A stretch of DNA of 64,000 bases from UBA2287 sp037442025. Its GTDB lineage: Bacteria; Bacteroidota; Bacteroidia; Bacteroidales; Tenuifilaceae. Each line of letters starts with the position of its first letter. The first letter of the stretch is position 1. The DNA lies in NCBI GenBank assembly GCA_037442025.1, contig JBBIRB010000009.1:9742-73741 (forward strand). Direction: 5' to 3'. The notes beneath the pieces are model-generated. The model worked only from the letters and a program-made list of their open reading frames with translations, did not search any database and was not told where the DNA came from. This document shows positions 7,918 through 15,945 of this stretch, piece by piece. A program made the position numbers and the translations under genes.

Positions 7918-8314
7918 ATTTTAGGTTCTTATAATTTTTAGCAAAGAAAAGCTAAAAAACGATGCGAATTTATAATTGTGATCTTTTCACCTTCTTTTTA
8001 ACCGTACCTTAAATAAATAATGGTTTTTAATTTTAATACTTTTGCAACTAAGGTACAGTGCATATGCTTCAATCAGTGTTGTACTGGTAGGTAAGCGATC
8101 AATCAATTGCGTATTTCAATTGTCTCTTTCCCCTAACTCTTCGTATCTTTAGGGTTTATTCCTGTTTTCTTTTTTTCATATTTTGAGAATGCATTCTAAT
8201 CCCCGAAGGGGATTAATCTCAATAACCGTGGGTGGTAGCTGAGCTTGTCGAAGCTAACCCACGGTAGAACAATAAAAAAACAACAGCCCTGAAAGGGTTG
8301 AATAATTTTTTGAT
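7918..8314. other. Intergenic region with orphan promoter-like motif and REP palindromes
   Basis: This gap of about 400 bases separates the acyl-CoA ligase from the Y1 transposase. At 8037-8044 there is TACTTTTG on the plus strand, a match to the Bacteroidota -7 element TAnnTTTG, with no convincing -33 partner. The next 150 bases have no open reading frame and contain short self-complementary pieces such as GTACA (8053-8057) and TGTAC further on, and the CAATTG palindromes near 8105 and 8117. From 8197 on it is taken up by REP palindromes. A small RNA is possible but not demonstrated. Confidence 0.4.
8197..8300. repeat. REP-like palindrome cluster upstream of the Y1 transposase
   Basis: Three stem-loops lie in 104 bases. 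TAATCCCC-GAA-GGGGATTA spans 8197-8215. A longer one spans 8225-8265, with outer arms ACCGTGGGT and ACCCACGGT and an inner pair TAGCT/AGCTA around a GAGCTTGTCGA loop. The third, GCCCT-GAA-AGGGT, is near 8286-8298. Three-base GAA loops with G/C-rich arms are typical of REP-type repeats beside REP-associated tyrosine transposases in Bacteroidota. Confidence 0.8.
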
Positions 8315-8761
8315 ATGTCAAGTTATCGTCAAATTCTTTACCACATTATATTTAGGACAAAGGATGGAAGACATACACTATGTCAAGAACATATTAATGT
8401 CCTATACTCATATATAATGGGAATAATTAAAAATAAGAATTGTTTTCTTTATCAGATAAATGGTGTTGAAAATCACATACACTTTCTTTCGGACTTGCAC
8501 CCATCGCTTGCTTTAGCCGATTTAATGCGCGACATTAAAGTATCTTCATCTTTATGGTTAAAGCAATCGGGGAAATTTAAAAATTTTGATGGATGGGCTG
8601 ACGGCTATGCTGCGCTTACTTATTCGTGGAATGATAAAGATAATGTTGTTAATTACATCAAAAACCAGCAGGAGCATCATAAAACTGAATTTTTTGAAGA
8701 TGAATTAAAACGGCTTTTAGAGGAACATGGGATTGTCGTTGATAAGCGATTTTTTCCTTAA
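8315..8761 (+). CDS. REP-associated Y1 (IS200-like) transposase
   Basis: The 148-residue product is a single-domain Y1 HUH nuclease of the IS200/IS605 TnpA superfamily. The HUH motif is VENHIHFL (His54, His56), and the catalytic tyrosine is Tyr114 in VVNYIKNQQEHHKTEFF, a segment strongly conserved in the family. The N terminus (MSSYRQILYHIIFRTKDGR) also fits. There is no TnpB partner. The gene is flanked on both sides by several different G/C-rich palindromes rather than by one pair of IS200 ends, which points to a REP-associated tyrosine transposase (RAYT): a domesticated or non-autonomous enzyme that processes the neighbouring REP sequences. That assignment is inference from context; the nuclease family itself is clear. 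Confidence 0.9.
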   Translation: MSSYRQILYHIIFRTKDGRHTLCQEHINVLYSYIMGIIKNKNCFLYQINGVENHIHFLSDLHPSLALADLMRDIKVSSSLWLKQSGKFKNFDGWADGYAALTYSWNDKDNVVNYIKNQQEHHKTEFFEDELKRLLEEHGIVVDKRFFP

Positions 8762-8778
8762 CAATTTTACCTTTGTAT

Positions 8779-8866
8779 TTGAACCCCGTTGGGGTTCAAT
8801 GTATATTCATTTTTTACCCCACCGGTTTCACCGGAGGTTATTGAAATATAAGCCTTTCAGGCTTAT
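8779..8866. repeat. REP-like palindrome cluster downstream of the Y1 transposase
   Basis: Three more palindromic units follow the transposase stop codon. TTGAACCCC-GTT-GGGGTTCAA is perfect at 8779-8799. Around 8816-8838, CCGG-TTTCA-CCGG sits inside ACCCC/GGAGGT arms. ATAAGCCT-TTC-AGGCTTAT is perfect at 8848-8866. They end about 30 bases before the mutS2 start, so they probably lie in its leader. Confidence 0.8.
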
Positions 8867-8898
8867 TTATATCTTATTTTTAAAAGTTAACTTCCACA

Positions 8899-11391
8899 AT
8901 GCAGAGTATTTACCCCAATAGTTTCGAAGAAAAGGTTGGTTTCGATCGAATTCGCAGCCAGGTAGTCGATTTGTGCCTTTGTGCCCTTGGAAAATCGAAA
9001 GCAGCCGAGGCTTCGTTTTTAACAAATTTCGATGCGGTTAACCGAATGGTTGAGCAGGTTGCAGAGATGAAAACCATTTGCCAAATGGACGACTCGTTTC
9101 CTGTCGATGGGTATGCCGATGCTACTCCATTTCTCGAACGCATAAAGCGCGAGGGCTCGTGGCTCGACGAAACCGAAATGTTTACCTTCCGCCGTTCGCT
9201 CGATGCCATAAAGGCTCTACTTTCGTTTTTTAAACGTGGCGATAAGCCCGTTTATCCCTATTTAACCGAGTTGGCCAGGGATATCGATTACTTTCCGTTT
9301 GTTGCCGAACGAATTGACGCTATAATTAATCGCTTTGGAAAAATAAAGGATAATGCATCGCCCGAATTGGCTCGCATACGTAACGAAATTACTGCAAAGC
9401 AGAATTCCATTTCGAAGCGAGTAAACTCAATATTAAAGGCAGCTCAAGCCGAAGGAATAGTTGAACAGGACGCTACCACCTCAATTCGCGATGGGCGAAT
9501 TGTTATTCCGGTAAGCGCTGTAAATAAAAGGAAAATAAAAGGAATTGTTCAGGATGAGTCGGCCACCGGAAAAACATTTTTCATTGAACCGGTTGAGGTG
9601 GTAGAACTTAATAACGAAATTCGGGAACTCGAGTACGAAGAGCGCCGCGAAATAATTCGAATTTTGGTTGAATTTGCCGACACCATTCGCCCTTACGTTC
9701 CCGACCTGCTTAAATCGTACGATTTTTTGGGAACCATCGATTTTATTCGGGCAAAAGGTTTATTTGCATCGAGCGTAGCGGGCGCAAAACCCATTCTTCA
9801 CCATGAGCCCAAGGTATACCTTCGAAGGGCAGTTCACCCTGTATTAATGCTGGCTCTTAAACGCGAGGGGAAAGAGGTTGTTCCGCTCGACTTGGAACTC
9901 GACACCGAAAATCATATTCTATTAATTTCGGGACCGAATGCCGGAGGCAAGTCGGTTTGCCTTAAAACGGTGGGCGTTGCACAGTACATGCTGCAGTGCG
10001 GATTTTTACCGCCCGTTCTCGAAAATTCAGAGATGGGTATTTTCAACAAAATTTTTATCGATATTGGCGACGAGCAGTCTATTGAAAACGACCTGAGTAC
10101 CTACAGTTCGCACCTGTTAAGCATGAAGTTTTTTATAAAAAACTCCGATGCCCAAACCCTTGTGCTAATCGATGAGTTTGGCGCAGGTACCGAGCCGCAT
10201 GCGGGCGGGGCAATTGCCGAATCGATTTTGCAACGCCTTAATGGTGCGGGCGCTTTTGGCGTAATTACAACGCATTACACCAATTTAAAGCACTTTGCAG
10301 CCAACTCGAAGGGAATTGTGAATGGCGCCATGCTTTTCGATACGGGACGAATTGAGCCCCTTTTTAAGCTCGAAATTGGAAAACCGGGAAGCAGCTTTGC
10401 CTTTGAAATTGCCCGAAAAATTGGACTCCCCGAGGATTTGTTGAAAGTTGCCGAAGAAAAAGCTGGTGTAGACTATATGAGCTTCGAGAAGTTACTTCGG
10501 GAAATTTCGCGCGATAAGCGCTACTGGGAGAAGAAACGCGATAACATTCGTATTGCCAACAAGCGATCCGAAGAGTACGAGAAGAAACTCGAAGAAGAAA
10601 TTTCGGTGCTTAAGCAGCAGCGCAAGGAGATACTTAAAAAAGCCAAAGAGGAAGCCGAAGCGCTGTTGGCAAAAACCAACCGGATGGTTGAAAATACAAT
10701 ACGCGAAATTAAAGAGTCGCAGGCCGACAAGGAGAAAACCCGGATTGCCCGTAAGCAACTGGATGAATTTAAAATTCAGGTCGAAAGGACAGAGGAGACG
10801 CAGGATCCTCAGGTTGCAAAGCAAATGGAGCTCATTTTACAGCGCCATAAGCGCAAAGAGGAGCGCAAGCAGAATAGGGTAGAAGACGATCGCTGTGTGG
10901 TCCAAAAGCCTTCGGCTCCAAAGCCACTCGAAAAGGGCGATAAGGTTCGAATTATGGGACAGGATGCCGTAGGTGAAATTTTCGAAATAAATCAGAAAAA
11001 CGCAGTGGTTGCCTTTGGCAATATACTAACCTCCATATCTGTTAAACGGCTCGAGAGGGTTAGTGCTCAGGAGTACCGTGCTTCGAGTAAAGCGCTCACG
11101 CGTCCGCAATCCACTGCTGGATTCGATTTGCAAACCAAACGAATAAATTTCCGTTCCGAAATCGATGTGCGCGGTTACAGAACCGATGAGGCTTTAGAAA
11201 CCGTTCAGGATTTGGTAGACGAAGCATCCATGATAGGCATTTCACAGGTTCGTATTCTACATGGAAAGGGAAATGGTATTTTACGGCAGGAGATACGCAC
11301 TTTCCTTAAAACTATTCCATTTGTTTCCTCGTTTGCCGACGAGAGCGAAGAATTTGGCGGTGCGGGTATAACAATTGTTCGTTTGGATTAA
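8899..11391 (+). CDS. mutS2: Endonuclease MutS2
   Basis: This 830-residue MutS homologue lacks the mismatch-recognition domain and is linked to suppression of recombination and to rescue of collided ribosomes in other bacteria. The Walker A motif GPNAGGKS is at residues 345-352, followed by the signature STYSSHLLSMKFF, Walker B VLIDEFGAGTEP, and the switch segment TTHYTNLK. A long coiled-coil/basic stretch (about 530-680) precedes the C-terminal Smr nuclease domain, which starts near residue 755 (IDVRGYRTDEALE) and contains ILHGKGNGILR. Full length for the family. It lies directly after the REP cluster and is followed 17 bases later by a YhhN-type gene. Confidence 0.96.
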   Translation: MQSIYPNSFEEKVGFDRIRSQVVDLCLCALGKSKAAEASFLTNFDAVNRMVEQVAEMKTICQMDDSFPVDGYADATPFLERIKREGSWLDETEMFTFRRSLDAIKALLSFFKRGDKPVYPYLTELARDIDYFPFVAERIDAIINRFGKIKDNASPELARIRNEITAKQNSISKRVNSILKAAQAEGIVEQDATTSIRDGRIVIPVSAVNKRKIKGIVQDESATGKTFFIEPVEVVELNNEIRELEYEERREIIRILVEFADTIRPYVPDLLKSYDFLGTIDFIRAKGLFASSVAGAKPILHHEPKVYLRRAVHPVLMLALKREGKEVVPLDLELDTENHILLISGPNAGGKSVCLKTVGVAQYMLQCGFLPPVLENSEMGIFNKIFIDIGDEQSIENDLSTYSSHLLSMKFFIKNSDAQTLVLIDEFGAGTEPHAGGAIAESILQRLNGAGAFGVITTHYTNLKHFAANSKGIVNGAMLFDTGRIEPLFKLEIGKPGSSFAFEIARKIGLPEDLLKVAEEKAGVDYMSFEKLLREISRDKRYWEKKRDNIRIANKRSEEYEKKLEEEISVLKQQRKEILKKAKEEAEALLAKTNRMVENTIREIKESQADKEKTRIARKQLDEFKIQVERTEETQDPQVAKQMELILQRHKRKEERKQNRVEDDRCVVQKPSAPKPLEKGDKVRIMGQDAVGEIFEINQKNAVVAFGNILTSISVKRLERVSAQEYRASSKALTRPQSTAGFDLQTKRINFRSEIDVRGYRTDEALETVQDLVDEASMIGISQVRILHGKGNGILRQEIRTFLKTIPFVSSFADESEEFGGAGITIVRLD

Positions 11392-11408
11392 CAATAAATT
11401 GCATAGAT

Positions 11409-12047
11409 ATGCTAATAGATTTTATTTCTTTCGCCATTTTGCTTTCTGCATTCGTAGCCATTATTTCGCATTATTGGCTAAAGCGATACTGGTTTTATAT
11501 TTTCAAGCCTCTTACAACTATACTCATTGGTTATTTGGCATTCATAATTTACCAATCCAATCAGCAGCCATACTCGCTGATGGTTTTTCTTTCACTTCCC
11601 TTTGCCCTCTTAGGCGATATACTTCTGGTAAATTATAGGCACCTGAAGCAGGGCCTCATTTCGTTTTCGCTAGTTCATTTGGGTTTAATTTTAGCCATGT
11701 CGGCTTCGAGTTATCAAACTCTAAACTTGGTTTTACTAATTCCATTAGTTCTATTTGGGACGGGTTTTTACATCTTCCTTTGGCCATTCTTAAAGGGTTA
11801 CAGGTTGCTCATAGGTTTTTATATGCTTGTAATTCTTACAATGAACTGGATTGCAGTAAGTATAGTTTATGCTACAATTACAAAATTCACAATAATGGTA
11901 GCAATCGGATCGGTTCTGTTCACCCTTTCCGATTCAATTATTGCTTTGAATTTGTTTAAAAAGAGAATGCTTATTTCTGAACTGCTTATTCTAAGCACAT
12001 ATTGGCTGGCAATTTTCTTGCTTACCTATGCCGCAATTTTTTTGTAA
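11409..12047 (+). CDS. YhhN/TMEM86-type membrane protein (putative lysoplasmalogenase)
   Basis: The 212-residue protein is almost entirely hydrophobic with about eight membrane helices. The pattern FKPLTT near residue 31, FALLGDILL near 65 and GSVLFTLSDSIIALNLF near 160-176 matches the YhhN/TMEM86 family; the two conserved aspartates in LLGD and TLSDS are the residues expected to matter in the lysoplasmalogenase members. Substrate specificity in Bacteroidota is untested as far as I know. It begins a run of plus-strand genes to 15130 with short spacing. Confidence 0.75.
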   Translation: MLIDFISFAILLSAFVAIISHYWLKRYWFYIFKPLTTILIGYLAFIIYQSNQQPYSLMVFLSLPFALLGDILLVNYRHLKQGLISFSLVHLGLILAMSASSYQTLNLVLLIPLVLFGTGFYIFLWPFLKGYRLLIGFYMLVILTMNWIAVSIVYATITKFTIMVAIGSVLFTLSDSIIALNLFKKRMLISELLILSTYWLAIFLLTYAAIFL

Positions 12048-12073
12048 CATTGTAAAAACTAATACTTCGAGTT

Positions 12074-12610
12074 ATGCCAAAAAAAATCATTACAATAATC
12101 TTTTTCTTTTTAGGCTCAATTGTTAATGTTTGGGCTCAAAGCAATCAGGTGCAACCCGACGATAGGGGTTACATTGTTAAGCTAGGCCAATTGGCTCCCG
12201 ACTTTATTATTGATTATGCCGATGGTAGACCCTCGAAGAAACTTTCCGATTTCAGAGGTAAGGTGGTAATGCTTCAGTTTACAGCTAGCTGGTGCAGCGT
12301 TTGCATTAAGGAGATGCCGCATATTGAAGACCAAATTTGGAAAGTTTACAAAGGAAAAGGTTTCGAACTTTTTGGAGTCGATCGCAAGGAGCCAAGGACT
12401 ACTGTACAGCAATTTGCTGAACGAATGAAAATTAGCTATCCTCTTATTATGGATGAAAAAAGCGAAATTTTCAGCCTTTATGCTCATCCCAATGCAGGGG
12501 TAACCCGAAATGTGCTCATTGACAAGTCGGGGAAAATTGTATTTATGACTCGCCTGTTCGACGAAAAGGAGTTTAACGAATTGATTAAGAAGATAGCTGA
12601 GATTCTATAG
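12074..12610 (+). CDS. TlpA-like periplasmic thioredoxin-fold protein
   Basis: The 178-residue protein has a signal peptide (about residues 1-22, ending VWAQ) and a single thioredoxin domain of the TlpA/AhpC-TSA type. The active site is WCSVC (Cys74, Cys77), with the following IKEMPHIE helix typical of the family. APDF (LGQLAPDFIIDYADG) marks the domain start. It likely reduces disulfides or cytochrome maturation partners in the periplasm, but the substrate is unknown. It is 26 bases after the YhhN gene and 10 bases before the DUF3784 gene. Confidence 0.85.
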   Translation: MPKKIITIIFFFLGSIVNVWAQSNQVQPDDRGYIVKLGQLAPDFIIDYADGRPSKKLSDFRGKVVMLQFTASWCSVCIKEMPHIEDQIWKVYKGKGFELFGVDRKEPRTTVQQFAERMKISYPLIMDEKSEIFSLYAHPNAGVTRNVLIDKSGKIVFMTRLFDEKEFNELIKKIAEIL

Positions 12611-12620
12611 TTCATTTAAA

Positions 12621-12926
12621 ATGAGTTTAATTGTTGCCTCTATTCTAATCGCATTGGCGCTGCTTATTAGGTATGGTAAAATGTACTTTCTAATTGCAGG
12701 CTACAATACCATGGGTACTAAAGAAAAGGCACAATTTCACATTGAGGGTATTGCCAAACTTTTTTTTAAAGTTTGTATTTACATGGCTATAACCATGATT
12801 ACTGGCTATGCTTTAGCCCTATGGTTAAATGTTGATACTATTGAGATCGTTTTTTTCCTTTTTGCTTTGGTTACTGGTACACCATACCTGCTAATTAAAT
12901 CGAATTCTAACCGTTATAAACTATAG
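12621..12926 (+). CDS. DUF3784-like small membrane protein
   Basis: The 101-residue protein has three predicted membrane helices (about 3-20, 50-70, 75-92). The central LIAGYNTMGTKEKAQFHIEG segment, a cytoplasmic loop with a conserved AGYNTM motif, matches the DUF3784 family. Function unknown. It is closely spaced after the TlpA-like gene and before the deacetylase, suggesting a shared transcript. Confidence 0.7.
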   Translation: MSLIVASILIALALLIRYGKMYFLIAGYNTMGTKEKAQFHIEGIAKLFFKVCIYMAITMITGYALALWLNVDTIEIVFFLFALVTGTPYLLIKSNSNRYKL

Positions 12927-12951
12927 TGTAAAAGGGGGGTCGCAAGGTTTT

Positions 12952-14256
12952 ATGGATATCCTTGTTTTTTCCGATAAAATAACACCCAGAGTGGAGTATA
13001 TGGTAAGCCATATTTTTGGCACCATGCTTGGTTTTAAATACTCTTTTGCCCAATCAGAGGAAGAATTTAATCGTTTCAATGGGCCTAAAATAGCCTATTC
13101 CAAAGGCTATTTTAAAAATTCCTTAAATGTAACTCCATGTGGCTTACTTTTCGAATCGGGGATAGAAGAGCAAAACATGGCTTTTTTTCAATGGGAAGGA
13201 ATGCCAGCATTTTTTGCCGTTCACGAAACCTCCGACATCCCTTTCGATTTACTTTCGGCCTCTTTTTTCCTAATAACCCGTTACGAGGAGTATTTACCTT
13301 TTAAAGCCGACGAGCATAGCCGCTTCCCCGCTTCGGAAAGCTATGCGTACCGAATGGGTTTTTTACAACAGCCGCTGGTCGATTTTTGGGTAAAGCAATT
13401 TGCAAGATTGCTTCAGGAAAAATTTCCTCAACTTCAAATCGCTTCAAAACCCTTTGTATTTGTACCAACCATCGACATTGATAATGCATACGCATTCAAG
13501 CATAAAGGTATTGCTCGGGCGTTATTTGGAACCCTAAAGGCTTTAGCAAATCTTAGGTTTAGTGAATTGTTCAGGCGTACATTGGTGTATTTCAATATTC
13601 TTGGCGACCCTTATAATACATACAAACTCCTTTTTCGAACGCTTAAATCCAATTCCAACTCAATTTGGTTCATACTTTCAGGTGGCTCTGGTAAGTGGGA
13701 TAGAAATTTGGACGTTAATTCAAAGGCACTTTCGAAGTTGATTCAACGAATTGGCAATCATTTTCAATTGGGACTTCACCCCTCTTACCATTCGGCAGGT
13801 AACCCACAGGCGATTAAAGTTGAAAAAAAGGCACTTGAACAAGCTGCCAATCGACCTGTGGAAATGGCCCGTCAGCATTTTCTAAAAATTACTTTTCCAA
13901 GCTACTTCAATAGTTTAATAGAAAATGAAATTTTCGCCGACTATTCATTAGGCTATTCGAATGCTTTGGGCTTTAGGGCAAGTACCTGTACTCCGTTCCC
14001 CTTTTACAATTTGGAAACCGATACTCCTTCAAAACTTACAATTGTTCCTTTTTCCATAATGGATAGGGCTCTTGAAAAGTCTTTTACAAACCCCCTGGAG
14101 GCCTTTAGCGAAACAATGAGAATGGCTGCTGATGTTGCTAAATTGGGAGGAACTTTTGTCTTGGTTTGGCATAACGAAACTTTAGTCGACTTGCGTTGGC
14201 GAAATTGTTTTACTGAAATTATTAACAATGTAAATAAATTAGCCTTTGAGAATTAG
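12952..14256 (+). CDS. Polysaccharide deacetylase family protein (DUF7033-like N terminus)
   Basis: The 434-residue protein has an N-terminal region of about 150 residues of the kind found in Bacteroidota deacetylase-like proteins, then a carbohydrate-esterase-4-like domain. The probable metal site is TIDIDN (Asp175, Asp177) and GLHPSYHS (His276, His280), corresponding to the D-D-H-H pattern of the NodB fold. There is no signal peptide, so it would act in the cytoplasm, perhaps on lipid-linked glycans; the substrate is unknown. Its 3' end overlaps the next gene by 11 bases, implying coupling with the FemAB-like protein. Confidence 0.78.
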   Translation: MDILVFSDKITPRVEYMVSHIFGTMLGFKYSFAQSEEEFNRFNGPKIAYSKGYFKNSLNVTPCGLLFESGIEEQNMAFFQWEGMPAFFAVHETSDIPFDLLSASFFLITRYEEYLPFKADEHSRFPASESYAYRMGFLQQPLVDFWVKQFARLLQEKFPQLQIASKPFVFVPTIDIDNAYAFKHKGIARALFGTLKALANLRFSELFRRTLVYFNILGDPYNTYKLLFRTLKSNSNSIWFILSGGSGKWDRNLDVNSKALSKLIQRIGNHFQLGLHPSYHSAGNPQAIKVEKKALEQAANRPVEMARQHFLKITFPSYFNSLIENEIFADYSLGYSNALGFRASTCTPFPFYNLETDTPSKLTIVPFSIMDRALEKSFTNPLEAFSETMRMAADVAKLGGTFVLVWHNETLVDLRWRNCFTEIINNVNKLAFEN

Positions 14257-15130
14257 GTACCTGCAACGTAACGAAATTGACGAAAAAAAATGGGATGCAT
14301 GCGTAAACCGCGCTGTGAACGGGGTGGTTTATGCCCAATCGTGGTACCTCGATCTGGTTGCCGAGCAGTGGGATGCACTTGTAGACGATGAATACAATAC
14401 TGTATTCCCCATTGTTTATAAAAAGCATTTGGGTGGTCTTTCCATTTACAACCCACCGTTTACAAGGTACCTGGGTTTATTTAGCCATAGTGAATTGAAT
14501 GGGTTTATCGTTAATCAGTTCATCGATTCAATACCCAGAAAATACAAACGTATATCTGTTGTTTTAAACCCCTTCAATTCTGTATTGGAAAATAGCAAGC
14601 AGTTCGAGAGGGTATTTAGTTACAACCTCGATTTAATGGAGAGCCAATTGCAGATTACCTCAAATTTTTCAAGCAATACTCGCAATGCAATAAACCGAGC
14701 AATGGCCTTAGGTGTGTTTGTTCAAAAGAATTTAAGTATTAGCCAAATTGTCAATTTTTTGCAAGCAAACCAGCATTCTCAGGAGCCAAAGTTCGATTTG
14801 AATATTCTAAAACGAATAATTGTTCACAGTACTTCCTTGGGTGTATGCCAAACATATGGTTGCTATACCAACAAGAATGAACTATGTGCTGTGGGAGTGT
14901 TTATTCGGTCGTTAGGCAAACTGCACTGCATTTTTTGTGCTCAAAACGATGAGGGTAGAGATATTTCGGCTGCTTTCTTGCTAATCGATAGTATTATTGC
15001 CGAAACGGTTCCAAGACCTTTGGTGCTTGAATTCGATGGTATGGATAAAGAAAACGAGTTTGTTTTTTCAGCCTTTGCTTCCGCAAAAGTGGAGTTTTAT
15101 CAGTATAAAAAGAATCGACGATTGTTTTGA
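14246..15130 (+). CDS. FemAB/GNAT-like acyltransferase family protein
   Basis: The 294-residue product resembles the FemAB-like branch of the GNAT fold: an N-terminal half with YAQSWYLDLVAEQWDALVDD and YNPPFTRYLGLF, and a C-terminal half with SSNTRNAINRA, then CAVGVFIRSLGKLHCIF and AFLLIDSIIAE, ending in LEFDGMDKE. These families add amino acids or acyl groups to peptidoglycan or exopolysaccharide precursors. The start is TTG at 14246, inside the deacetylase gene; no ATG occurs in frame until residue 131, so a non-ATG start is required. The overlap with the deacetylase suggests that the two act on the same cell-envelope glycan (inference). Confidence 0.7.
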   Translation: MRIRYLQRNEIDEKKWDACVNRAVNGVVYAQSWYLDLVAEQWDALVDDEYNTVFPIVYKKHLGGLSIYNPPFTRYLGLFSHSELNGFIVNQFIDSIPRKYKRISVVLNPFNSVLENSKQFERVFSYNLDLMESQLQITSNFSSNTRNAINRAMALGVFVQKNLSISQIVNFLQANQHSQEPKFDLNILKRIIVHSTSLGVCQTYGCYTNKNELCAVGVFIRSLGKLHCIFCAQNDEGRDISAAFLLIDSIIAETVPRPLVLEFDGMDKENEFVFSAFASAKVEFYQYKKNRRLF

Positions 15131-15146
15131 ATCGTTAGTTGGCTAT

Positions 15147-15857
15147 CTACTCCATTAAACTTTCAAAATCAATTTCAGAGGTGTGCTCAGTTTCAATCAG
15201 TTTACCCTTTTCGCATTTTAGGGTTTTCGATGGAAATTTTTTGAGAAGCCCATAGTTGTGAGTAGCCATAATTATTGCTCTACCATTGGAAGCTATATCG
15301 AATAGAATCTTCATTATTTCGTCTGAAGTGTCGGGGTCGAGATTTCCTGTTGGTTCGTCGGCTAAAATTATATCGGGATCGTTGAGCAAGGCACGAGCAA
15401 TAACAACCCGCTGTTGCTCTCCGCCCGATAGCTGGTGTGGCATTTTAAAATCCTTGTGCTTTAATCCCACTTTTTCAAGCACATCGTCAATGCGTTCTTG
15501 TATGGCTTTTTTGTTGCGCCAACCGGTAGCACGAAGCACAAACCGCAAGTTTTGCTCAACGCTTCGGTCGGTAAGCAGCTGAAAATCCTGAAAAACAATA
15601 CCAATTTTTCGACGAAGGTAAGGGATTTGTGAATTTTTTAATTTGCTCAGGTTGTAACCTACAACTTTGCCTTCGCCTTTAACTAGTGGCAGTTCTGCAG
15701 TAATTGTTTTTATTAAACTGGTTTTTCCGCTTCCCACTTTACCAATTAGGTAAATAAAATGCCCCTTCTCAACCGAAAGATTAATGTCAGATAGAACCAG
15801 ATTATCGCCTTGGAATATCGATGCATTTTTAAATTCAATAATTGTATCTAGGGCCAT
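15147..15857 (-). CDS. ftsE: Cell-division ABC transporter ATPase FtsE-like
   Basis: This 236-residue ABC ATPase matches FtsE, which with FtsX controls peptidoglycan hydrolases at the septum. Walker A is GKVGSGKT (residues 39-46), the signature LSGGEQQR at 143-150 and Walker B IILADE at 163-168, followed by PTGNLDPDTS. The Q-loop region FQDFQLLTDRSVEQNL is FtsE-like. ftsX is not adjacent, which is common in Bacteroidota. The other candidate, a LolD-type ATPase, is less likely given the FtsE-like Q-loop region. Confidence 0.85.
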   Translation of the reverse strand: MALDTIIEFKNASIFQGDNLVLSDINLSVEKGHFIYLIGKVGSGKTSLIKTITAELPLVKGEGKVVGYNLSKLKNSQIPYLRRKIGIVFQDFQLLTDRSVEQNLRFVLRATGWRNKKAIQERIDDVLEKVGLKHKDFKMPHQLSGGEQQRVVIARALLNDPDIILADEPTGNLDPDTSDEIMKILFDIASNGRAIIMATHNYGLLKKFPSKTLKCEKGKLIETEHTSEIDFESLME

Positions 15858-15945
15858 AGTTGCAAAATAAGTTACAGTAATAATTTCGAAATATAGTGAA
15901 AAATGGAAACGAATTAGCTTTATAAAGTATTATCATTTTTGGTAT

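Noticed and set aside
8190..8870. CRISPR-like array around the Y1 gene
   Set aside because: The palindromes differ in sequence and spacing, with no repeated unit and no spacer series. They fit REP elements.
8727..8921. 64-codon frame between the Y1 transposase and mutS2
   Set aside because: It overlaps the transposase end, runs through the REP palindromes and into mutS2; no protein-like composition.
10492..10824. 110-codon minus-strand frame within mutS2
   Set aside because: It is antisense to the coiled-coil/linker region of mutS2, hydrophobic low-complexity in translation and has no family features. The plus-strand protein is full length and well conserved.
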